DNA of 58,423 nt, taken from NCBI GenBank assembly GCA_016188985.1, contig JACPGM010000016.1, positions 1 to 58,423 on the forward strand, given 5' to 3'. The notes under the pieces were generated by a model that was given only the letters and a program-made list of their open reading frames with translations, made no database searches and was not told where the DNA came from. This document shows positions 52,263 through 58,423 of this stretch, piece after piece; positions within the stretch are counted from its first letter, which is position 1, and every line of letters begins with the position of its first letter. The stretch is from Lentisphaerota bacterium (GTDB taxonomy: Bacteria; Verrucomicrobiota; Kiritimatiellia; JAAZAB01). The position numbers and the translations under genes are program-made.

Positions 52263-53044
52263 CCGCAAATCGCGTTAAGAGCGGCGAGAGTTATGTGGCC
52301 GGCGGAGTCGCGTTAAACGAGTTGACCCGCGCGTCCCGTCTTTCTCAGGATATCGACCTGTTTCATGACACCCGGGAAGCGCTTGCTAATTCGTGGCTGG
52401 CCGATCGCCGCGAGCTGAACAGGAACGGCTATACCATGGCAATTATCCGCGAAATGCCCGCGTTTATTGAAGCGGAAGTGGCGCGCGCGGGCCATACCGT
52501 CAGAATGCAGTGGTGTTGCGACAGCGCGTTCAGATTTTTCCCGCTGATTGAGCACCCCGATTTTGGTCTGGTCTTGAGCCCATTTGATCTGGCAACCAAC
52601 AAGATTCTGGCCCTGGTCGGTCGGTCTGAAGCGCGGGACTGGATAGACGCGCTTGTGTGTCACCAGGAGATACAACCTCTGGGCTATCTGGCATGGGCTT
52701 GCGCCGGAAAGGATCCCGGCCTCAACCCCAATTTTATCCTGAATGAAGCCAAGCGGGCAAGTCGTTACACGCCGGAGGATATAGCGGGATTATCGTTTGA
52801 GGGCGTTCCGCCGAATCTGGCGGATCTATCCGCAAAATGGCGATTGGCGTCGCAACAAGCTCAGGTTGTGGTTGATCTCCTGCCCGAAGATCATGTTGGG
52901 AAATGTGTGCTGGACCAGAAAGGCGTGCTGTTTCGAGGTGAACCCGATGAGTTAAAACAAGCATTGGCGGATGACTTCCTTCAATTTCATAAGGGGCATA
53001 TCGGCGGATCAATGCCGGTATTCTGTGACCTGCTTAGGTCGTAA
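52220..53044 (+). CDS. AbiEii/AbiGii-like nucleotidyltransferase (putative toxin)
   Basis: 274 residues. YVAGGVALNELTRASRLSQDIDLFHD carries the GG...S.DIDLF pattern of the AbiEii nucleotidyltransferase family (GG at 28-29, D44 and D46), followed by a helical region (LVLSPFDLATNKILALVGRSEARDWIDALV). AbiEii-type enzymes block growth on phage infection by adding nucleotides to tRNA. The upstream small gene is the likely partner. GGAAG precedes the ATG. Confidence 0.8.
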   Translation: MPLTAFQRSVCKLIAANRVKSGESYVAGGVALNELTRASRLSQDIDLFHDTREALANSWLADRRELNRNGYTMAIIREMPAFIEAEVARAGHTVRMQWCCDSAFRFFPLIEHPDFGLVLSPFDLATNKILALVGRSEARDWIDALVCHQEIQPLGYLAWACAGKDPGLNPNFILNEAKRASRYTPEDIAGLSFEGVPPNLADLSAKWRLASQQAQVVVDLLPEDHVGKCVLDQKGVLFRGEPDELKQALADDFLQFHKGHIGGSMPVFCDLLRS

Positions 53045-53704
53045 GTTTGTTTCTTTGCGCCGAGGAATCCAATCCTTGCGCTGCCGGGCACGATCATTTC
53101 GTTTAAGTGAGGTCGGCGGTCACTGCGGTAAATTGGCAGTACATCAAAGGGTAATGGGTCAGTTATTTGGTGGTGTAGATGTGGTTCCCTCCATAGGCGG
53201 GTAAACGCCAGAACCGCGGATTGCCGTTCCAACGCGGGCCTGTGCCCGCAACCCAGAAAAATTTCCTCCTCAGGCGGGTCCGCCTATGGCGGAAACCGCT
53301 GATTACAGGCACGGATTTCACGGATGGGCAGGCTGTTGATGGCCGCCGGGCGGCCGTCAACAATCAGTGTTATCCGCGTCATCCGTGGTCAAATTTTCTT
53401 GTTTTTCATGGCAGTTCCTCATGATTGAGGTGCTATCGAACGGCCGCTACACGCTTGTCCCGCGTCCGGGCGGGATGAAGCCCTCCGCCAAATTCAGCCC
53501 GCCTACATCGCTGGACGAAGTCCTGCGGGCAGGTTGCACCGCATTCCCCCACAAGACTGCATTACCAACAAGCGAAAAATGGTCTGTCGAAAAATGGTCT
53601 TGACAGCAGTAATGCCCTGAGATACGAATTGCCCCAAAAAGGCATAAAGTGTTGAGACCTTGGGCTTAAACGACGGCCTGTGGCGTAAACCTTCAGGAGG
53701 TACC
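53045..53704. other. Spacer with repeat remnants and a broken 3' end of the glycine-rich gene family
   Basis: 53079-53135 matches the last 12 codons and the 3' flank of the glycine-rich gene at 57300 (CTGCCGGGCACG..., stop, then GCGGTAAATTG). A GTCAGTTAT unit is at 53149-53175. A GCGGGCctgtGCCCGC hairpin lies near 53236, and an inverted CCGCCTATGGCGGA palindrome near 53284. A degraded CACGGATT/ATCCGTG inverted repeat spans about 53310-53395. A 60-codon frame at 53421-53603 has no recognisable content. AAAAATGGTCTGTCG-type short tandem sequence occurs at about 53573-53600. Confidence 0.6.
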
Positions 53705-55642
53705 ATGCAAGCAAGATTCTTTAATCAGGGATGGCAAAAAATTGCGAATACCGTAATTGGCAGCATTATCCTCTTCGGGATGCCGGCGGCGGGTTTGGCT
53801 GAGGCGAATTGGTCGCAGTGGGCCACAGTCAACTCGCCCAGCAATGTGCATCACGATGCCACCTATGACAGCGCCAATCAGCGTATAGTGCTCTGTGGCC
53901 GGGGCATTCTCGGCGGAAATCCCTCTGGTCCGGCGCAATGTTATTTTTTGACTACAAACGGAATCTGGCAGACGGGGCCGGTCATCAATTCGCTGGGCGG
54001 CAGTGATATTGAAGTGTCGTATGACCCTGACCGTGCCGTTACCGTGCTTTATTCGGTGAGTAACACGATTCCACTGGTCTTCGAGCTGACGGGTAACGTG
54101 TGGACTCAACGGACTTTTGCCACGCCGCCGGTGAATTGTCAGGACGGCGCCCTGCTGCGCTACGATCCCCTGCGCCGGAGAACTGTTCTGGTTGGCGCCA
54201 CCAACTTGGGCGCCACGGCCAATTCCCAGACCTGGCTGTGGGACGGCACCAACTGGATGCAGGCGCCTTCTTCGCCTCCGGGCGCCGCCGGCGGCAGCAT
54301 GACCTTTGACGCCGCCCGCGGTGTCATGGTGCTTTTGCCGATGTACGCCACAAACACCTGGACTTTTAATGGCACCAACTGGACATCCCTTCTGCCCTCT
54401 CAGGTTCCCACGGCGTCGGTCTGGGTTGGCAAAATGACTTATGATCCGATAAATGAGTTACCCATCGTATTTGGCGGTGAGACCGCCGCGCCAAATACTT
54501 ATCCAACCGACACCTGGGCCTGGAACGGTTCTACCTGGCAGAAGCTGGCCATTTCCAATTTTCCTCCCGGCACGATTGACATGGCTTTTCTGTGGTTTCC
54601 TCCGCAAAACGCCATGGTCATGCATGGTGGCTGGGGGCCGGCTGATAGCTGGGCCTGGCGCAATTCGGTCTGGGTATTCTCAAACCCGCCGGCTTTGTCG
54701 GCGCCGGTGGATGTGAATGCCAGTGACGGCACTTATGCCGATAAAGTGGCCGTGACCTGGCATGATGTTTCCGGCGCCACGGGTTACCGGGTGTATCGCA
54801 ATGAATCCAATGATTCGGCCAGCGCCGGGTGGATTGGCATCTCGGGTAGCACCAACTATGATGATACTGCCGCGGCGGGTTCGACGGTTTATTACTATTG
54901 GGTCCGCGCGACCAACGCCTCCGGGATAAGTTATTTCAGCAGTCCCGATTCCGGTTATCGCGGCAGCTTAGCCCCGGCGGCGCCGGCGGCCCCGGCTGAT
55001 GTCGCGGCCAGCGACGGGACATTTACCGGCAAGGTGCAAGTAACCTGGAGCGCCGTAACCAATGCCACCGGTTACAGCGTTTGGCGGAGCGCAACCAATG
55101 CCACCAACAGCGCCGCGTTGCTCAATGGCGGAATTGCCACAACCAACTATGACGATACCAACGTGGCTGACGATGTGACCTATTATTATTGGGTCAAGGC
55201 CACCAATGCTGCCGGCGCCAGCGCATTTAGTTCCTCGGATGCCGGCGCGAGCGCCCCTCCCATTGGCCCGACCATCAAGGCCAATGGCCAGAGAGACAGC
55301 CTCACCATCAGCGCCTCCGATCCGTTAACCATAACCGTGGCCATGAAACCCGGCGATTATCTTGGCGCGGAGGTTGACTGGTGGCTCGTGGCTTCGGCCG
55401 GTATGGTCTACTGGTATTACATGAATGATGCCTTGCTGTGGACAGAGTTCAGCGGCGCCCTGGCCGATTTAGAGCCGGTGTATCAGGGCGCGCTGTTTGA
55501 GCTGTCTGCGACCACGGTATTGCCGGGCATTGCCTTGCCGCCCGGGACGTATTATTTCTGGTTCGTGGTTGATTATCCCATGAACGGCATCCTGAACACC
55601 GACGCGATGCTCTCCGACCAGGTCACCGTTACCGTGCAGTAA
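53705..55642 (+). CDS. Secreted beta-propeller (kelch-like) protein with two FN3 domains
   Basis: 645 residues from ATG 53705 with AGGAGG five bases upstream, and a signal peptide ending near GLAEA. Residues about 30-330 are kelch-like repeats (RIVLCGRG, TWLWDGTNWMQAPS, NTWTFNGTNWTSLLP, DTWAWNGSTWQKLA). Two fibronectin type III domains follow (about 335-425 and 435-525: PVDVNASDGTYADKVAVTWHDVSGATGYRVYR and its near copy). The C-terminal 110 residues (ISASDPLTITVAMKPGDYLGAEVDWWL...GTYYFWFVVDYPMNG) form a further beta domain. Probably a surface or secreted adhesion or glycan-binding protein. Confidence 0.8.
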   Translation: MQARFFNQGWQKIANTVIGSIILFGMPAAGLAEANWSQWATVNSPSNVHHDATYDSANQRIVLCGRGILGGNPSGPAQCYFLTTNGIWQTGPVINSLGGSDIEVSYDPDRAVTVLYSVSNTIPLVFELTGNVWTQRTFATPPVNCQDGALLRYDPLRRRTVLVGATNLGATANSQTWLWDGTNWMQAPSSPPGAAGGSMTFDAARGVMVLLPMYATNTWTFNGTNWTSLLPSQVPTASVWVGKMTYDPINELPIVFGGETAAPNTYPTDTWAWNGSTWQKLAISNFPPGTIDMAFLWFPPQNAMVMHGGWGPADSWAWRNSVWVFSNPPALSAPVDVNASDGTYADKVAVTWHDVSGATGYRVYRNESNDSASAGWIGISGSTNYDDTAAAGSTVYYYWVRATNASGISYFSSPDSGYRGSLAPAAPAAPADVAASDGTFTGKVQVTWSAVTNATGYSVWRSATNATNSAALLNGGIATTNYDDTNVADDVTYYYWVKATNAAGASAFSSSDAGASAPPIGPTIKANGQRDSLTISASDPLTITVAMKPGDYLGAEVDWWLVASAGMVYWYYMNDALLWTEFSGALADLEPVYQGALFELSATTVLPGIALPPGTYYFWFVVDYPMNGILNTDAMLSDQVTVTVQ

Positions 55643-55670
55643 GCCGAAACGCGGCGGGCAAGCACGCTTG

Positions 55671-55762
55671 TAAGGTCAGTTATAAGGTGGTCGAGTAAGG
55701 GTAGGGACGGCTCCCCGCCACAGGGCGGGGCAAGCGCCGAGTTTATCCCGCCTCGGCGGGAC
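55671..55762. repeat. GTCAGTTAT unit joined to a truncated element A
   Basis: GTCAGTTATAAGGTGGTCGA (from 55676) runs into GGTAGGGACGGCTCCCCGCC at 55700. Element A continues as in the other copies until CGGCGGGAC (55762), where it changes directly into glycine-rich coding sequence instead of the CCGTCCGCGG expected. Confidence 0.75.
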
Positions 55763-56135
55763 TGGCGGTGGCGCTAGTGTTAATTATCCCTGCGCCGGGG
55801 GTGGGGGAGCGGGCACGGTGGGCAGCAATGCCGTTGGTTCCACTGTAGCCGGAAAAGGCGGAAGCGGACTTGCCTATTCGATATCGGGCGTCACGAATTA
55901 CTATGCCGGCGGCGGCGGTGGCGGAACCTATAATGGCGGCACGCTGGGCACCGGCGGCTTGGGCGGCGGCGGCGCGGGTGGCGGCACTACTAATAAGAAC
56001 GGCACGGCCAATACCGGGGGCGGGGGCGGCGGACAAAAAGACGACTCCGGCGTGGCGGCCGGCGCCGGCGGCTCCGGCATCGTGATTGTGCGGTATATCC
56101 TTGTGCTGCCGGGCACGGTCTTTTCGTTCAAGTGA
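55761..56135 (+). pseudogene. 5'-truncated copy of the glycine-rich protein gene
   Basis: In frame from 55761 (TGGGASVNYPCAGGGGGAGT...) to the stop at 56135, it matches the last ~120 residues of the complete gene at 57300-58193 almost throughout. Both end in ILVLPGTVFSFK, and the 3' flanks are also similar. The 5' part is missing and replaced by element A, with no start or ribosome site, so it is a pseudogene. Confidence 0.85.
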
Positions 56136-56221
56136 GCTCGGCGCTCGCCGCGGAAAATTGAGCGTAAATCGTCTGCAAATGGCTGAATAGATACGAGCAC
56201 GAAAAGAAAGGAAGACGTCTT

Positions 56222-56419
56222 ATGAAAAAACGCGGAGCTGAAATTATCAACATTGGCAACGCCATGTCGCGTTTTGTCGTTATGAAATCTGTTGAGGATA
56301 TGTCTGTCGTCGCGCGCGGCAACGACTTGGGCAAAGTCCTGAAAAGAGCAAACCGGGCAGGAGTAGCTCTGCCTGTGGTGTTATTCCCGCATGATCCCCA
56401 AAAACGATATATTTATTAG
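56222..56419 (+). CDS. Small DUF5678-like protein paired with a retropepsin-like gene
   Basis: 65 residues with AGGAAG upstream: MKKRGAEIINIGNAMSRFVV, then MKSVEDMSVVARGNDLGKVLKRANRAGVALPVVLFPHDP. The VVARGxDLxxVLKxAxxxGxxxPxV pattern resembles the small DUF5678 family. It ends two bases before the next start, so the pair is cotranscribed. Function unknown. Confidence 0.6.
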   Translation: MKKRGAEIINIGNAMSRFVVMKSVEDMSVVARGNDLGKVLKRANRAGVALPVVLFPHDPQKRYIY

Positions 56420-56421
56420 CC

Positions 56422-56847
56422 ATGCCCGGTTTTCAATATTCCTTCATCCGTTTGACCGGCGAACACCGGGCTTATACACGTCTGCCGCTTCTGATCCAAA
56501 ATCCGGCCACGAAATTGTCAGCCATTATTTTTGGATTGGTGGACACCGGCGCGGATGCCACGCTTTTTCCGGCAACATTGGCTGTTCGACTGGGGCATAA
56601 GCTCAAGGGCGTAGATGTCAAAACCACCGTAACCGGCGGCATCGAACAACATCCGGTTGTTGCCTACCGGCATGTGTTTGAAGTGTCGCTCTTGACTCCG
56701 GATCGTCGGAAAATCGTCTGGCATAACCGCATGGCGATTGACTGTTTGGAAAGCGACCCGCCCCTCCTGCTTGGCGTCGAAGACTTCCTTCGTTATTTCA
56801 AGCTGACTATTGATTATCCTTCCAAAACCATGCGCCTGTCATGGTAA
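56422..56847 (+). CDS. Retropepsin-like aspartic protease domain protein
   Basis: 141 residues: IIFGLVDTGADATLFPATLA has the D-T-G-A active-site motif (D41) of single-domain clan AA proteases, followed by LLLGVEDFLRYFKLTIDYPSKTMRL, the usual hhLGxxDFLxxFxxxID end. As in retroviral proteases it should work as a dimer. There is no signal peptide, so it is cytoplasmic. Its substrate is unknown; the preceding small gene may be a target or regulator. Confidence 0.85.
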   Translation: MPGFQYSFIRLTGEHRAYTRLPLLIQNPATKLSAIIFGLVDTGADATLFPATLAVRLGHKLKGVDVKTTVTGGIEQHPVVAYRHVFEVSLLTPDRRKIVWHNRMAIDCLESDPPLLLGVEDFLRYFKLTIDYPSKTMRLSW

Positions 56848-57293
56848 GTATTGTAAAAAAATTGACATGTTGGGAAAAATGTCCCTTGTGCCGGGAAATC
56901 CAATGGCTTACTATAAGGACCTGAATGAACTTGTCTTTGAGGGGTTGCTCAGGGCCGGAGCGAAAAAGGCGGGAGGGTTTTTGGCAACACCTTTTATCCT
57001 GGGGTTGCGCCCCAGGCTATGATCCTGCTTCGCCAGAGGCTACGCAGGACAAGTGTAGCTGCCCTTTCCGCCGAAGGCGGACCTGCCTAAGGCATGGCAG
57101 GCAGATGAAGAGAAACACGACCCCAACGGGGTCGAACATCATAGCCCAGCGAGCCTTGTCCGCCTATGGTGGAATCGCTGGGTTAATGGAATGTCCGAAC
57201 CAAGAAATGCTCCCTGCCTGCCCGCCATAGCCCGGGGCGACGGAGGGAAGGGGAGCAACATTCCTATGATGTAATTACCAGCCGAAAGCAAGA
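56848..57293. repeat. Spacer of hairpin repeats
   Basis: About 450 bp without a gene. It contains CCTGGGGTTGCGCCCCAGG (about 56998-57016), then CCTGCTTCGC...GCTACGCAGG (57027-57048, the family also near 11115 and 43431). CGACCCCAACGGGGTCG (about 57119-57135) and a CCCAGCG...CGCTGGG pair (57146-57152 with 57175-57181) follow. Sequence of this type recurs as dispersed noncoding repeats in many environmental genomes. Confidence 0.5.
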
Positions 57294-57299
57294 ATGACC

Positions 57300-58193
57300 A
57301 TGCGAACTTCAGCACGATGGTTCACCATGGCTGTGGCGGCGGCAATACTGATGCCGGCGCTTGCGCAAACCGCTTCCGCCGTTACGGCGGCGGGCGGCAA
57401 CGCCACCAACGACATCGGCCGCGACCGCATCCACACCTTCACCAACAGCGCCACCGCCAGCAACTTTGTAGTCATGACGGGCGGCGCCGTCGAGGTGCTG
57501 GTGGTGGCGGGCGGCGGTGGTGGGGGTGGCGGAGCGGGCGGCGGCGGCGGCGCGGGCGGCTTGATTTACAGCAATGCGTTCCCGGTAAGCCCCGGCGAGA
57601 TTTCTGTCGTCGTAGGCGCCGGCGGCGCCGGCGGAGTATGGTCTTCATCTACACCGGGAAAGAAAGGGACAAACTCAGTTTTTGGAAGCTTGACCGCATT
57701 TGGCGGCGGAGGTGGAGGGGGCCAGCAAGCCGCGGGTAATGCCGGAGGCTCCGGCGGCGGCGGTGGCCATAGTGGTAGTGCGGGAGGCGCCGCGACTAAT
57801 GGTCAAGGAAAGGCCGGCGGAACTGGCGGCTCCTCACCGGGTAATTATCCCTGTGCCGGTGGTGGGGGAGCGGGGACGGTGGGCAGTAATGCCGTTGGCA
57901 CTACTGTAGCCGGAAAGGGCGGCGCCGGACTTGCCTATTCGATATCCGGCGTTACGAACTACTATGCCGGCGGCGGGGGCGGCGGAACTTATAATGGCGG
58001 CACACTGGGCACAGGTGGCTTGGGCGGCGGCGGCAATGGGGGCGCTGCTAATATGAACGGCACGGCCAATACCGGCGGCGGGGGCGGCGGACAAAAAAAT
58101 GATTCCGGCGTGGCTGCCGGCGCCGGCGGCTCCGGCATCGTGATTGTGCGGTATATCCTTGTGCTGCCGGGCACGGTCTTTTCGTTCAAGTGA
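57300..58193 (+). CDS. Secreted glycine-rich protein
   Basis: 297 residues from ATG 57300 (an ATG six bases earlier is also possible), with a signal peptide (MRTSARWFTMAVAAAILMPALAQTASA). After DIGRDRIHTFTNSATASNFVVMTGGAVEVLVVAGGGGGGGG the protein is largely Gly/Ala/Ser tracts with FGSLTAFGGGGGGG and YSISGVTNYYAGGGGGG blocks, as in glycine-rich surface proteins. It ends VIVRYILVLPGTVFSFK. It is the intact parent of the truncated copies at 55761 and 53079. Role unknown; possibly cell surface or matrix. Confidence 0.75.
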   Translation: MRTSARWFTMAVAAAILMPALAQTASAVTAAGGNATNDIGRDRIHTFTNSATASNFVVMTGGAVEVLVVAGGGGGGGGAGGGGGAGGLIYSNAFPVSPGEISVVVGAGGAGGVWSSSTPGKKGTNSVFGSLTAFGGGGGGGQQAAGNAGGSGGGGGHSGSAGGAATNGQGKAGGTGGSSPGNYPCAGGGGAGTVGSNAVGTTVAGKGGAGLAYSISGVTNYYAGGGGGGTYNGGTLGTGGLGGGGNGGAANMNGTANTGGGGGGQKNDSGVAAGAGGSGIVIVRYILVLPGTVFSFK

Positions 58194-58423
58194 GGCCAGG
58201 CCATAGCCGCGGCAAATTGACCGTGGAATCGGGTGTTAGGAGCTATTATCGGATGACCCACCCCGGCTTCGCAACCCCTCCGCTGGAGGGGAACCGGAGC
58301 GGGCGCGGCGACGGAGCCCGTCGCCCTCCAGAGGAATGGGTCATGGAGGGCGGTCGGCCCCGACCGCCGTGGGCTCCCCTCCTGGGAGGGGCAGGGGTGG
58401 GTTGGTGGTTCCAGCGGCCACAC
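58194..58423. other. Right-edge spacer with inverted repeat
   Basis: No gene seen. CCCACCCC (near 58259) and GGGGTGGG (near 58394) can pair across the segment, with inner CCCCTCCgctGGAGGGG and CCCCTCCtGGGAGGGG hairpins. This looks like a GC-rich dispersed repeat cut near the window edge. Confidence 0.45.

Noticed and set aside
53421-53603. 60-codon frame in the spacer before the propeller gene
   Set aside because: It has no good ribosome site and no motif, and the sequence ends in a short tandem repeat.

Overview
The window is high-GC bacterial DNA with dense, mostly short operons and many small palindromic repeats between genes. The gene content suggests an uncultivated member of the PVC group, most like Kiritimatiellota or Lentisphaerota. 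The basis is a scattered glycan-degradation set (two heparinase II/III-like lyases, a GH29 fucosidase-like enzyme, a GH5-like hydrolase, a GH32/43-like propeller protein, a beta-helix protein), two divergent uroporphyrinogen-decarboxylase-like proteins, a Gfo/Idh/MocA dehydrogenase and several secreted low-complexity proteins. The taxon is an inference; there is no rRNA here. The left edge cuts a delta-60 repeat gene.

Layout. 0-12 kb: delta-60 repeat protein, two minus-strand glycan enzymes, a nucleotidyltransferase pair, an SH3 protein with an M48 lipoprotein protease, an ATP-grasp ligase, a URO-D-like protein and a carbon-nitrogen hydrolase. 12-18 kb: a dehydrogenase, then a fluoride riboswitch with its terminator in front of a cation/proton-antiporter-type membrane protein, then a toxin-antitoxin pair overlapping a heparinase gene. 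18-25 kb: a repeat-rich spacer, a protein built of WPL/FPL motifs, mlaE-mlaF-mlaD, and a type II restriction-modification pair. 25-33 kb: beta-helix protein, guaB, a hybrid histidine kinase, a secreted protein carrying an in-frame palindrome, a second URO-D-like protein and a small membrane protein.

33-43.3 kb holds a type I-C-like CRISPR-Cas locus, all read on the minus strand: cas5, a large cas8, cas7, cas3, a broken BRO-N gene, cas4, a four-helix-bundle (S23/IVP-like) gene, a frameshifted cas1, cas2, leader and a short array. A 48-codon remnant of a canonical type I-C cas3 start lies just upstream of cas5. This suggests that the original effector module was replaced by a different, visibly lower-GC cassette, while the I-C adaptation genes and repeats stayed. 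Upstream of the remnant are six ATGACCC-type motifs about one helical turn apart inside a perfect inverted repeat, then a truncated HEPN gene and an intact MNT gene.

43.5-58.4 kb: tRNA-Leu(CAG) with a clear promoter, a fucosidase/heparinase pair, glnS, gltX, a second nucleotidyltransferase pair, a secreted beta-propeller/FN3 protein, and glycine-rich proteins in one full and two broken copies around a small-protein/retropepsin pair.

Several families of hairpin-forming dispersed repeats recur in the spacers and in places run into coding sequence. They supply the 3' end of one gene, sit in frame inside another, and mark the breakpoint of a truncated paralogue. The window is therefore interesting both for its CRISPR locus, which looks rebuilt from parts, and for its repeat ecology. 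No search or alignment could be run, so family names rest on motifs visible in the translated sequence.
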